64,000 nt of DNA, taken from contig CAWKCE010000004.1 in the NCBI GenBank assembly GCA_963848085.1, positions 1 to 64,000 of the forward strand, read 5' to 3'. Made by a program: the position numbers and the translations under genes. The notes beneath the pieces are model-generated. The model did not search any database and was not told where the DNA came from. It saw only the letters and a list, made by a program, of their open reading frames with translations. The stretch is from CAWKCE01 sp032127035. GTDB lineage: Bacteria; Actinomycetota; Actinomycetes; JAHEKZ01. Shown piece by piece: positions 50,679 to 59,005 of this stretch. The first letter of the stretch is position 1. Every line of letters begins with the position of its first letter.

Positions 50679-52520
50679 ATGAGCGACGCCACGACCGGCA
50701 GTGCTTCTGCCGAGTACGCCACACCTGCGGCCTCGGTCGCCCAGATGTTCATCGACCGGGTGGCGGCCACTCCACGAACCGAGGCCCTCCGGTACCCGGT
50801 CCCCGGTGGCTGGGAGTCGCTCACCTGGGAGCAGACCCACGCCCAGACGCTGGAGCTCGCGGCGGGCCTGCTGTCCCTGGGAGTTGCCTCCGAGGACCGG
50901 ATCGCGATCCTGGCGTCGACCCGCTACGAGTGGATCCTGGCCGACCTCGCCGTCATGTGCGCGGGAGCCGCAACCACGACCGTGTACCCGTCGACCGAGA
51001 CCTCAGATGTGGCCTACATCCTGGCCGACTCCGGCACCAAGGTGGTCATCGCCGAGAACGACCTCCAGCTCGACAAGCTGCGTGAGCAGCGAGCCGCCAT
51101 CCCCACGGTGGAGAAGGTCGTCATCATCGACGGCGAGGGCGACGGCGACTGGGTGATCAGCTGGGGCGACCTTGCGAAGCAGGGCTCGGCGTACCTCGCC
51201 GACAACAACGCGGCCGTGGACAAGGTCATCGCGTCGATCGAGCCGGAGAACCTGGCCACGCTCATCTACACCTCGGGCACCACCGGGAAACCCAAGGGCG
51301 TCGAGCTCACTCATGCCTGCTGGACGTACGAAGGGGCCGCCATCGAGGCTATCGACGTCCTGCGCCAGGACGACGTCCAGTTCCTCTGGCTGCCGCTGTC
51401 TCACTCGTTCGGCAAGGTCCTGATGGCCGCCCAGCTGCAGATCGGCTTCTCCACTGCCGTGGACGGCCGGATCGACAAGATTGTGGAGAACCTGGCCGAG
51501 ATCCGACCGACCTTCATGGCCGGAGCGCCTCGCATCTTCGAGAAGGTGCATGCCCGGGTGGTCCAGACCGCGCTGGGAGAAGGAGGCCCGAAGGCCAAGA
51601 TCTTCCAGTGGGCGTTCGGCGTGGGACGTGAGGTGAGCCGCCGCCGTCAGCAGGGGCTGGAGCCGGTGGGGTTCCTGAAGGTCCAGCACGCCATCGCCGA
51701 CAAGCTCGTCTTCTCGAAGATCCAGGACCGGTTGGGTGGCAACCTGCGCTACCTGGTGTCCGGCAGCGCCGCGCTGTCCCGTGAGGTGGCCGAGTGGTTC
51801 CACGCAGCCGGCCTGCTCATCCTGGAGGGCTACGGCCTGACCGAGACCAGCGCCGCCACCTGTCTGAACCGGCCGGAGACGTTCCGGTTCGGGAGCGTCG
51901 GGGAACCGTTCCCGGGCACCGAGATCCGCATCGCGGCCGACGGCGAGATCTTGATCCGCGGTCCGGGCGTCATGCGCGGCTACCACGGCATGCCGGAGCA
52001 GACCGCCGAGGTGCTGGACGCGGACGGCTGGTTCGCCACCGGAGACGTCGGTGAGATCGACGAGGGCGGACGAATCCGTATCACGGACCGCAAGAAGGAC
52101 CTGGTCAAGACGTCCGGCGGCAAGTACATCGCGCCGTCGGCCATCGAGGCGCGGTTCAAGTCCATGTGCCCGATTGCCGGCCAGATGGTCGTCCACGCCG
52201 ACCGCCGCAACTACGCGACGGCGCTGATCACGCTGGACCCGGACACCTTCGCGCAGTGGGCCGAGCAGCAGGACATGTCCGGTGACTACGCCACGATGGC
52301 CAACGACGACCGGACGAAGGCCTCGGTTCAGGCGAGCGTCGACGAGCTCAACGCCACGCTCAACCGCTGGGAGACGATCAAGGAGTTCCGAATCCTGGAC
52401 CACGACTTCTCGGTCGAGACCGGCGAGCTCACGCCGAGCCTGAAGGTGAAGCGGAAGGTCGTCGAGTCGATGTACGAAGAGGTCTTGGACTCCATGTACG
52501 GCGGCCAGTCGCGTGGCTGA
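50679..52520 (+). CDS. Long-chain fatty acid--CoA ligase (AMP-binding)
   Basis: A 613-aa member of the acyl-adenylate-forming family (FadD15-like). The A3 motif LIYTSGTTGKPKG is near residue 195. A5-type EGYGLTETSA, GDVGEIDEGGRIRITDRKKDLVKTSGGKYIAP and the C-terminal LKVKRKVVE carrying the adenylating Lys are all present. It activates long-chain fatty acids for lipid synthesis or degradation. GGGAGGG lies 6 nt before ATG; TAAGGT at 50641 may be its -10. Followed after 9 bp by a metallo-hydrolase. Confidence 0.95.
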   Translation: MSDATTGSASAEYATPAASVAQMFIDRVAATPRTEALRYPVPGGWESLTWEQTHAQTLELAAGLLSLGVASEDRIAILASTRYEWILADLAVMCAGAATTTVYPSTETSDVAYILADSGTKVVIAENDLQLDKLREQRAAIPTVEKVVIIDGEGDGDWVISWGDLAKQGSAYLADNNAAVDKVIASIEPENLATLIYTSGTTGKPKGVELTHACWTYEGAAIEAIDVLRQDDVQFLWLPLSHSFGKVLMAAQLQIGFSTAVDGRIDKIVENLAEIRPTFMAGAPRIFEKVHARVVQTALGEGGPKAKIFQWAFGVGREVSRRRQQGLEPVGFLKVQHAIADKLVFSKIQDRLGGNLRYLVSGSAALSREVAEWFHAAGLLILEGYGLTETSAATCLNRPETFRFGSVGEPFPGTEIRIAADGEILIRGPGVMRGYHGMPEQTAEVLDADGWFATGDVGEIDEGGRIRITDRKKDLVKTSGGKYIAPSAIEARFKSMCPIAGQMVVHADRRNYATALITLDPDTFAQWAEQQDMSGDYATMANDDRTKASVQASVDELNATLNRWETIKEFRILDHDFSVETGELTPSLKVKRKVVESMYEEVLDSMYGGQSRG

Positions 52521-52529
52521 GCCACTTCT

Positions 52530-53093
52530 GTGACGGCCGAGGTCGTCGTCCTCGTCGAGGGCTACGCGAGCGACCGGGTCGCTGGCACGGTGTCGTTGGT
52601 GCTCGACGGGGACGCCGTGGTCGTGGTCGACCCCGGGATGGTGGCGAACCGGACCGACATCCTCGATCCGCTCCGCGCCCGGGGGCTGTCCGAGGACCAG
52701 GTGACCGACGTGGTGTTCAGCCACCACCATCCGGACCACACCCTGCACGCGGCGCTGTTCCCCAACGCCCGCTTCCATGACTTCCAGGCGATCTACTCCG
52801 GTGACGTCTGGGAGGACCGCCCGGCGGAGGGTTACCGGGTCGGGGGCAGCACCCAGCTGCTCGAGACGCCCGGCCACACCCCCCAGGACATCTCGACGGT
52901 GGTCGAGACCGCGGACGGACTGGTCGTGCTCACCCACCTCTGGTGGATGGCAGACGGACCCGCCGACGACCCGTTTGCGCCTGACCGGGCGCTGCTGAGC
53001 CGGTCGCGCGAGCGCGTCCTGGCGCTCAAGCCGGCACTGGTCGTGCCGGGCCACGGGCCGGCGTTTGTTCCGGGTCCGGGCACGCCTCGCTGA
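52530..53093 (+). CDS. MBL-fold metallo-hydrolase (MBLAC1-like)
   Basis: A 187-aa compact metallo-beta-lactamase fold: VVDPGM, HHHPDHT (HxHxDH metal motif, about residues 71-76), LLETPGHTPQDIS and VVPGHGP. Small members of this kind resemble MBLAC1/thiolesterase-type hydrolases. Cotranscription with an acyl-CoA ligase hints at a thioester or lipid substrate, which is only a guess. GTG start, no clear ribosome-binding site. Confidence 0.88.
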   Translation: MTAEVVVLVEGYASDRVAGTVSLVLDGDAVVVVDPGMVANRTDILDPLRARGLSEDQVTDVVFSHHHPDHTLHAALFPNARFHDFQAIYSGDVWEDRPAEGYRVGGSTQLLETPGHTPQDISTVVETADGLVVLTHLWWMADGPADDPFAPDRALLSRSRERVLALKPALVVPGHGPAFVPGPGTPR

Positions 53094-53099
53094 CGCAGG

Positions 53100-53585
53100 T
53101 CAGACCTCAGCGACGGTGAGGGCCACGGCGGTGCTGCCACCGTCGGCTCCGATGGTCACCGCGACGGTGTATCCCTGACCGCTGAACGCGAGCAGTGACT
53201 GGTCACCTTGTGTGAAGGCTGTTTCCTGCGTGAAGCCGGCACCGGTCAACGAGGTGCTGAATGCGTTGGTGACCGCGTCCACGGAGTCCTGGTAGGTAGC
53301 GGTGACTGTCCAGCCCTTCTTGCCCTGCTGGTCGAGGCTGAGCGCGTTGGTGACTGTCCCGCCTTCCGGGAGCGCGACCGCTGACGGCCAGCCCTCGGGC
53401 AGGTCGCCGCCCTCACTGACCGAGATGGACCCGTCCTGTCCCTCGACCGTGATGCCGCTCTCGGAGACCTGAACCGTCGGCGTGGCGCCGGCGGTCGAAT
53501 CCTCCGCGCTCCCGCAACCGGCCAGGACGATCGCGGCCGTCGCGATGGGCGCGGTCACCAGGGCGATCCGCCGGATGTGTCTCAT
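53100..53585 (-). CDS. Putative lipoprotein, unknown function
   Basis: A 161-aa secreted lipoprotein. A basic N-terminus (MRHIRRIALV), a hydrophobic helix and the lipobox LAGC at residues ~23-26 are followed by a Ser/Thr/Ala-rich stalk (GSAEDSTAGATPTVQV). The rest forms a small beta-rich domain (GWTVTATYQDSVDAVTNAFSTSLTGAGF) with a YTVAVTI strand. No known family recognised. AAGGGGGC lies about 6 nt before ATG. Divergent from hemW, convergent with the metallo-hydrolase (6-bp gap). Confidence 0.85.
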   Translation of the reverse strand: MRHIRRIALVTAPIATAAIVLAGCGSAEDSTAGATPTVQVSESGITVEGQDGSISVSEGGDLPEGWPSAVALPEGGTVTNALSLDQQGKKGWTVTATYQDSVDAVTNAFSTSLTGAGFTQETAFTQGDQSLLAFSGQGYTVAVTIGADGGSTAVALTVAEV

Positions 53586-53693
53586 GTGAGCCCCCTTAGG
53601 TCTTCCCCTCCACGCTATCCCTCGGCGCACGTAGGACAGCGAGGTTTCGACGGTGGGCCCCGCCACCTGTCACCCCTGCGTCAGACTGCGGCC

Positions 53694-54911
53694 ATGCCCC
53701 ACGCCCTGCCCGCCGGTGACCCGGCTCCCGCCGACGGGTCGCTTCCGGAGCAGGCGCGGGCGGATGTCGGCCGACGATCGTTCGGCGTCTACGTCCACGT
53801 ACCGTTCTGCGCCACCCGGTGCGGCTACTGCGACTTCAACACCTACACCGCCGGCGAGCTCGGAGGGTCGTCACCGGGTTCGTACGTCGAGTCCGCGCTC
53901 GCCGAGGTGCGACTCGCTCGGTCGGTGCTCGGCGACCAGCATCTGCCGGTCTCGACGGTCTTTGTCGGAGGAGGGACGCCGACCCTGCTCAGCTCACCCG
54001 ACCTGGCTCGGCTGCTGGCAGCCGTGCTCGCCGAGTTCGGCAGCGTGAGCCGGCCCGAGGTGACCACCGAGGCGAACCCCGAGTCGGTGACTGCCGGCTC
54101 ACTGGCGCAGCTGCGGGAGGCCGGTTTCACCCGGGTGTCGTTCGGCATGCAAAGCGCGGTTCCGCACGTGCTCGAGGCGCTGGACCGAACGCACACGCCG
54201 GGCCGGGTGGTCGACGCGGTGGGGTGGGCGCGTGCTGCAGGGTTCGACGACGTCAGCCTCGACCTGATCTACGGGGCCCCCGGCGAGTCCCTCGCTGACT
54301 GGCAAGTCTCAGTCGATGCGGCGGTGGCACTGGCGCCGGAGCACATCAGTGCCTACGCCCTGATCGTGGAGGAGGGCACGAAGCTGGCCGCGCAGATCCG
54401 GCGCGGCGAGCTCCGGGCACCCGACGACGACGAGCAGGCGGACAAGTACCTGCTTGCCGACGAGTCGTTCGGGGCCGCCGGGCTGCGCTGGTACGAGGTG
54501 TCCAACTGGTCCCGCGGCGACAGACACGTGGCGCGTCACAACATCGGCTACTGGCACGGCGACGACTGGTGGGGGATCGGTCCAGGTGCCCACTCCCACG
54601 TGGCCGGAGTGCGGTGGTGGAACGTCAAGCACCCGGCGGCCTACGCGGGCCGACTGGCCGACGGCAGGTCGCCCGCGGCCGGTCGTGAGCTGCTGACCGA
54701 CAAGGACCGCCGGGTGGAGCGAGTCATGCTGGAGCTGCGCACCAGCGACGGGCTGCCTGCCGGTGCTCTGGACGAGCGCGCCAGGGGGGAGGCGGCCGTG
54801 CTCGCGGGCGACGGCCTGCTGGACCAAGGCTCGTGGGCCGACGGCGTCGCTCGGCTGACGCAACGAGGACGGCTGCTGGCCGACCTGGTGGTGCGGCGTC
54901 TGGTCAGCTGA
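53694..54911 (+). CDS. hemW: Radical SAM heme chaperone HemW
   Basis: A 405-aa protein. The [4Fe-4S] motif is in VPFCATRCGYCDF (CxxxCxxC), with GGGTPTLL, EANPESVT and SFGMQS as in the HemN/HemW group. It lacks the N-terminal extension of true coproporphyrinogen dehydrogenases, so heme insertion chaperone is the better call. Often annotated hemN in actinobacteria. The stop overlaps the stop of the convergent DUF4870 gene within the palindrome TCAGCTGA. Confidence 0.94.
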   Translation: MPHALPAGDPAPADGSLPEQARADVGRRSFGVYVHVPFCATRCGYCDFNTYTAGELGGSSPGSYVESALAEVRLARSVLGDQHLPVSTVFVGGGTPTLLSSPDLARLLAAVLAEFGSVSRPEVTTEANPESVTAGSLAQLREAGFTRVSFGMQSAVPHVLEALDRTHTPGRVVDAVGWARAAGFDDVSLDLIYGAPGESLADWQVSVDAAVALAPEHISAYALIVEEGTKLAAQIRRGELRAPDDDEQADKYLLADESFGAAGLRWYEVSNWSRGDRHVARHNIGYWHGDDWWGIGPGAHSHVAGVRWWNVKHPAAYAGRLADGRSPAAGRELLTDKDRRVERVMLELRTSDGLPAGALDERARGEAAVLAGDGLLDQGSWADGVARLTQRGRLLADLVVRRLVS

Positions 54912-55488
54912 CCATGCGGATCGTCAACGGATAGCGGTAGACCTCGCGGCGTGACGCGGCGACGGCAGCCAGAATCGACAGCACGATGCCGCCGATGATG
55001 ATGATCGGCAGCGTGAGGATCCCGATGATCACGAAGATGAGCGGGATGCTCACGATGATCCCGATCAGCATCGTCAGCTGGAAGTTGAGGGCCTCCACCG
55101 CGTTGGCCCTGGCGAGCGGCCGCTGGGGTCCGGCGATCAGCATGATCAGCAGCGGCCCGAAGATGAAGGTGAGCCCGACCGCAAGTGAAATCGGCATGGT
55201 CAGGTGGGCCAGCACCGACCAGGTGGTGTCCTCCTGCGGCGGGTACCCGGGTTGCTGTGGCGGGTAGCCCGGCTGCTGCGGCGGGTATCCGGGTTGCTGT
55301 GGCGGGTAGCCCGGCTGCTGCGGCGGGTACCCGGCCTGCGGCGGCGGGTAGCCCGGTGGCGGAGGTGGCGCGGGGGGCGGGTACCCGGACGGCTGCGGCG
55401 CGGCCGGCGGCGCGGGCGGCGGCGGGGCATAGCCGCCGCTGTCGGGGGTGGGGTCCTGAGGGGGCGTGGGCTCGGTCACGACTCGCAT
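54904..55488 (-). CDS. DUF4870 domain membrane protein with Pro/Gln repeats
   Basis: A 194-aa protein. The first ~85 residues are Pro/Gly/Gln/Tyr-rich with five GYPPQQP-type heptads. The C-terminal ~105 residues are a DUF4870 (Tic20-like) domain: WSVLAHLTMPISLAVGLTFIFGPLLIMLI, RANAVEALNFQLTM, then two further hydrophobic segments. ATG 55488 is used; GTG 55479 is possible. Membrane location; role unknown. Divergent from hrcA. Confidence 0.9.
   Translation of the reverse strand: MRVVTEPTPPQDPTPDSGGYAPPPPAPPAAPQPSGYPPPAPPPPPGYPPPQAGYPPQQPGYPPQQPGYPPQQPGYPPQQPGYPPQEDTTWSVLAHLTMPISLAVGLTFIFGPLLIMLIAGPQRPLARANAVEALNFQLTMLIGIIVSIPLIFVIIGILTLPIIIIGGIVLSILAAVAASRREVYRYPLTIRMVS
55249..55332. repeat. 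42-bp tandem repeat inside the DUF4870 gene
   Basis: A 42-bp unit beginning GGGTTGCTGTGG occurs at 55249-55290 and 55291-55332 with one mismatch, and decayed 21-bp half-units follow. It encodes the GYPPQQP heptads. The length is a multiple of three and seven codons, so copy-number changes keep the frame. Confidence 0.85.
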
Positions 55489-55545
55489 TCTGGTCCACGG
55501 CCGCCGGCGCGGCCAGGGCCGAACGGCGATGCGGCGTGCTTTGCG

Positions 55546-55576
55546 TAGACTGGCACTCACCGGCAGCGAGTGCCAA
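55546..55576 (+). promoter_or_regulatory. hrcA promoter with CIRCE operator
   Basis: CTGGCACTC (55550-55558), a 9-bp spacer and GAGTGCCAA (55568-55576) match the CIRCE element bound by HrcA (TTAGCACTC-N9-GAGTGCTAA), differing mainly in GGC/GCC for AGC/GCT. The -10 box TAGACT (55546-55551) overlaps its left end, so HrcA binding would block RNA polymerase. Autoregulation of hrcA-dnaJ follows from family knowledge. Confidence 0.85.
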
Positions 55577-55621
55577 GGGGTGCGCCGCGGCGCACCCACC
55601 GGGCCGGAACAGGAGGTGGCC

Positions 55622-56638
55622 GTGATCGAGGAACGCAAGCTCGCGGTGCTGCGCGCCATCATCCAGGACTACGTGGAGACCAGCGAGCCAGTCGGCTCCA
55701 AAGCTCTCGTCGAGCGGCATTCCTTGGGCGTGTCACCGGCGACGGTGCGCAACGACATGGCCGCCCTCGAGGAGGAGGGGTACATCAGCCAGCCCCACAC
55801 CAGTGCCGGACGCGTGCCCACGGACGCCGGCTACCGCATGTTCGTGGACCGCCTCACGTCGGTGAAGCCGATGTCGTCAGCGGAGCGTCGCGCCGTGCAG
55901 GCCTTCCTCGAGGGTGCGGTCGACCTTGACGACATCGTTCTGCGCACGGTGCGCCTCCTCGCGCAGCTCACGCGCCAGGTGGCCGTGGTTCAGTACCCGT
56001 CGCTGACCAAGTCCCGCGTGCGGCACGTGGAGCTGGTAGGGGTGTCGCCGCGCCGTCTGATGGTGGTGGTGATCACCACGACCGGTCGGGTGGAGCAGCG
56101 GCTGATCGACATGACGGTCGAGGTCGACGACGACTCCGTCGCGCAGCTTCGGACGACGATCAACCAGGCAGCGTCCGGGCGGCTCCTGACCGAGGTGCCC
56201 GACGCGCTGGACAGCGTGGTCCCGTCATTCCACGCTGAGCTGCGGCCCGCAGTAACGGCCGTGGTCAGCACCCTGCTCGAGTCCTTGGTGGAGGAAAGCG
56301 AAGAGCGACTGGTACTGGCCGGAACCGCGAACCTGGCGCTGTTCGGCGCCGACTTCAGCACCAGCATTCAACCGGTTCTCGAGGCGCTGGAGGAGCAGGT
56401 CGTGCTCCTGCACCTGCTGGGTGAGGTCGCGGTACCGAGCCAGGTCAGCGTCCGGATCGGCCATGAGCTTCCGGTGGAGCGGCTGACTGCGACATCGCTG
56501 GTCACCGCCTCGTACGGTGAGGAAGCCGCCGGTCGGCTCGGGGTCCTGGGCCCGACACGGATGGACTACCCCGGCACCATGGCTGCCGTCGCGGCGGTGG
56601 CCCGCTACGTCGGTCGGTACCTGGAGGAGTCCTCGTGA
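55622..56638 (+). CDS. hrcA: Heat-inducible transcription repressor HrcA
   Basis: A 338-aa repressor. N-terminal winged helix (RKLAVLRAIIQDYVETSEPVGSKAL, VSPATVRNDMAALEEEGYISQPHTSAGRVPTDAGYR), inserted dimerising domain and GAF-like core (VQYPSLTKSRVRHVELVGVS). C-terminal IGHELPVERLTATSLVTASY and LGVLGPTRMDYP are diagnostic. GTG 55622 follows AGGAGG by 6 nt. CIRCE lies 45 bp upstream. Confidence 0.97.
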   Translation: MIEERKLAVLRAIIQDYVETSEPVGSKALVERHSLGVSPATVRNDMAALEEEGYISQPHTSAGRVPTDAGYRMFVDRLTSVKPMSSAERRAVQAFLEGAVDLDDIVLRTVRLLAQLTRQVAVVQYPSLTKSRVRHVELVGVSPRRLMVVVITTTGRVEQRLIDMTVEVDDDSVAQLRTTINQAASGRLLTEVPDALDSVVPSFHAELRPAVTAVVSTLLESLVEESEERLVLAGTANLALFGADFSTSIQPVLEALEEQVVLLHLLGEVAVPSQVSVRIGHELPVERLTATSLVTASYGEEAAGRLGVLGPTRMDYPGTMAAVAAVARYVGRYLEESS

Positions 56639-56660
56639 GCGTGGAGGAGTCCTCGTGAGC
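56621..56660 (+). repeat. 20-bp tandem duplication at the hrcA-dnaJ junction creating a 7-codon ORF
   Basis: Positions 56621-56640 and 56641-56660 are identical except for the first base (C/G). The unit contains a GGAGGAG ribosome-binding site and a GTGA stop/start. As a result GTG 56635 opens the mini-ORF GTG AGC GTG GAG GAG TCC TCG TGA (MSVEESS), which overlaps the hrcA stop on one side and the dnaJ GTG on the other. Confidence 0.9.
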
Positions 56661-57755
56661 GACCCCTACGAGGTGCTGGGGGTAGCCAGGGACGCCACTC
56701 CCGAGCAGATCAAGCGGGCCTACCGCCAGCTCGCGCGGGAGCTGCACCCGGACGTCAACCCGGCGTCCGAGGAGCGGTTCAAGCAGGTGACGGCCGCCTA
56801 CGAGGTCCTGTCGGACCCGGAGAAGCGACGCCGGTACGACCTCGGCGGGGACGCCGCCGCGGGAGGTTTCGGCGGGTTCGGGTTCGGCGACATCATGGAC
56901 GCCTTCTTCGGGCAGACCGGGGCCCGCGGACCCCGGCCACGGCGGCGCCGCGGCCAGGATGCGCTGATCCAGGTCGACCTGGAGCTCGCCGAGGCCGCCT
57001 TCGGGGCCACCCGGGAGATCGGGCTCGACACCGCCGTGGTGTGCGGGACCTGCCAGGGCGCCGGGACCCAGCCGGGAACCGAGCCCGCCCGCTGCGACAT
57101 GTGCGGTGGGCGCGGTGACATTCAGCACGTGCAGCGGTCCTTCCTGGGCAACGTGATGACGTCACGTCCCTGCCCCCAGTGCCACGGCTTCGGCACCGTC
57201 ATCCCACACCCCTGCCCGGAGTGCGCGGGCGACGGTCGAGTGCAGACTCGGCGCACGCTGAGCGTCCGAATTCCGCCGGGTGTGGACACCGGGACGCGGA
57301 TCCAGCTCGGTGGAGAGGGCGAGGTTGGCTTCGGGGGCGGCGAGCCGGGCGACCTCTACCTGGAGATCCTGGTTCTCGACCACCCGCTCTTCGTGCGTCA
57401 CGGGGACGACCTCCACTGCACGGTCACCCTCCCCATGACCGCGGCCGCGCTCGGGGCCGCGGTGTCACTGGAGCTGCTCGACGGCGTCCGGACCGAGATC
57501 GACGTCCGGCCGGGGACCCAGTCCGGCCAGGAAATCCCCCTCCACGGCCAGGGCGTTCCCCAGCTCCGCGGCGGAGGCCGCGGGGACCTGGTGGTCCACG
57601 TCGTCGTGGAGACACCCGCCAAGCTCGACGACGCCCAACAGGCGCTGCTGCGTCAGCTGGCGGCACTCCGGAGCGAGGAACGGCCCGATGGCCTGTTCAC
57701 CCCGGGTCAGCAGGGACTGTTCTCGCGCCTGAAGGACGCGTTCAACGGCCGGTGA
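56655..57755 (+). CDS. dnaJ: Chaperone protein DnaJ
   Basis: A 366-aa Hsp40 (the second-DnaJ type that pairs with hrcA in actinobacteria). J domain residues 1-65 with HPD in RELHPDVNP; Gly/Phe-rich linker (GGFGGFGFGD). Zinc domain with four CxxCxGxG-type repeats (CGTCQGAG, CDMCGGRG, CPQCHGFG, CPECAGDG), and C-terminal substrate-binding barrels. GTG 56655 has GGAGGAG 4 nt upstream. Translation probably coupled through the 7-codon ORF, and GTGA overlap with rsmE follows. Confidence 0.97.
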   Translation: MSDPYEVLGVARDATPEQIKRAYRQLARELHPDVNPASEERFKQVTAAYEVLSDPEKRRRYDLGGDAAAGGFGGFGFGDIMDAFFGQTGARGPRPRRRRGQDALIQVDLELAEAAFGATREIGLDTAVVCGTCQGAGTQPGTEPARCDMCGGRGDIQHVQRSFLGNVMTSRPCPQCHGFGTVIPHPCPECAGDGRVQTRRTLSVRIPPGVDTGTRIQLGGEGEVGFGGGEPGDLYLEILVLDHPLFVRHGDDLHCTVTLPMTAAALGAAVSLELLDGVRTEIDVRPGTQSGQEIPLHGQGVPQLRGGGRGDLVVHVVVETPAKLDDAQQALLRQLAALRSEERPDGLFTPGQQGLFSRLKDAFNGR

Positions 57756-58516
57756 GCCCTCCGGTGTTCGTTGCCACGTCCGAACAGCTGGTGTCGGGGG
57801 CGCCGGTTGTCGTCGACGGCGCAGAGGGCCGGCACGCCGCGACGGTGCGGCGGCTTCGGACAGGTGAGGAGGTCGTCCTCACCGACGGTGCGGGCGTCGC
57901 CGCCGCCGGAGTCGTGACCGAGGTCGGCCGAGACCAGCTCGTGGTGGCGGTGCGACGGCGGTGGGTCGTCCCGCCTCCGGAGCCGCGCCTGGTTGTCGTG
58001 CAGGCCCTGCCGAAGGGCGACCGCGGCGAGCTCGCCGTCGAGGTGATGACCGAGGTCGGCGTCGACGAGGTCGTGCCCTGGGCCGCCGAACGGTCGATCG
58101 CCGTGTGGCGAGGCGAGCGCGGCGGCAAGGCGCTCCGGCGGTGGCGCGCCACGGCCCGGGAGGCCGCCAAGCAGTCCCGCCGCTGGTGGCACCCGGTCGT
58201 GACCGACCTCGCGGACACTGGCGAGGTGGCCGAGCGTCTCCGCGCCGCGTCGCTGGCAGTGGTCCTCCACGAGTCCGCGGCCGAGCCGCTGTCCGACCTG
58301 GCCGTCCCGGCCGACGGGGAGGTGGTCCTCGTGGTCGGGCCCGAGGGCGGAGTCAGCGACGCGGAGCTGGCGCTGCTGACCTCAGCCGGTGCCCGACCGG
58401 CCCAACTCGGGCCGACCGTCCTGCGCACCTCGACCGCCGGCGTGGTCGCCGCCGGCATCGTGCTCAGCCGCAGCTCACGGTGGGCGCCGGGCACCCCGTC
58501 GGGTGCGGGTCCGTAG
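57752..58516 (+). CDS. rsmE: 16S rRNA (uracil-1498-N3)-methyltransferase
   Basis: A 254-aa SPOUT methyltransferase. N-terminal PUA-like domain (GAEGRHAATVRRLRTGEEVVLTDGAG), then the knotted SAM-binding domain with LPKGDRGELAVEVMTEVGVDEVVPW, VVGPEGGVSDAEL and LGPTVLRTSTAGVVA. GTG overlaps the dnaJ stop; third gene of the CIRCE operon. Confidence 0.96.
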   Translation: MSPPVFVATSEQLVSGAPVVVDGAEGRHAATVRRLRTGEEVVLTDGAGVAAAGVVTEVGRDQLVVAVRRRWVVPPPEPRLVVVQALPKGDRGELAVEVMTEVGVDEVVPWAAERSIAVWRGERGGKALRRWRATAREAAKQSRRWWHPVVTDLADTGEVAERLRAASLAVVLHESAAEPLSDLAVPADGEVVLVVGPEGGVSDAELALLTSAGARPAQLGPTVLRTSTAGVVAAGIVLSRSSRWAPGTPSGAGP

Positions 58517-58519
58517 GCT
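58514..58519 (+). promoter_or_regulatory. -10 box of the HIT-phoH operon
   Basis: TAGGCT overlaps the end of rsmE and precedes the HIT start by 39 bp. AGGAGG (58544-58549) gives a leadered start. Confidence 0.45.
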
Positions 58520-58558
58520 CGACCCGGCCGCACTCACCGACTCAGGAGGCTGGTTCCG

Positions 58559-58906
58559 GTGACGAGTTCCGAGGACTGCCTGTTCTGTCGCATCGTTGCC
58601 GGGCAGATCCCGGCGGACGTCGTATTCGAGACGGACCGGTGTCTCGCCTTCCGGGACATCGACCCGCAGGCGCCGGTTCACGTGTTGGTCGTCCCCCGCG
58701 ACCACCATCGCGACGTCGGCGAGCTCGTCTCCGCCGACCCGGTGCTGGCCGCCGAGCTGCTCAGTGCGGTGCGCGCGGTGGCCGAGCAGGAGGGGCTCGA
58801 CCACTACCGAGTGGTGTTCAACACCGGGGAACGAGCCGGTCAGTCGGTCTTCCACGTGCACGGCCACCTGCTGGGCGGCCGCTCATTGGTCTGGCCCCCG
58901 GGCTGA
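58559..58906 (+). CDS. HIT-family (histidine triad) nucleotide-binding protein
   Basis: A 115-aa HINT-type nucleotide hydrolase: CLFCRIVAGQIPADVVFE start, DPQAPVHVLVVPRDHH and the triad QSVFHVHGHLLGG. Such proteins cleave nucleoside phosphoramidates and acyl-adenylates. AGGAGG about 9 nt before GTG. Lies 99 bp upstream of phoH. Confidence 0.95.
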   Translation: MTSSEDCLFCRIVAGQIPADVVFETDRCLAFRDIDPQAPVHVLVVPRDHHRDVGELVSADPVLAAELLSAVRAVAEQEGLDHYRVVFNTGERAGQSVFHVHGHLLGGRSLVWPPG

Positions 58907-59005
58907 CGACCGTCCGGGCCGACCCACGCGATCAGCCCGGATCGTGGACAATGGGGCGACCGACGTCCGGACCAAGGAGGGCGAGGGCCCGCACGGGGCC
59001 ATCCC

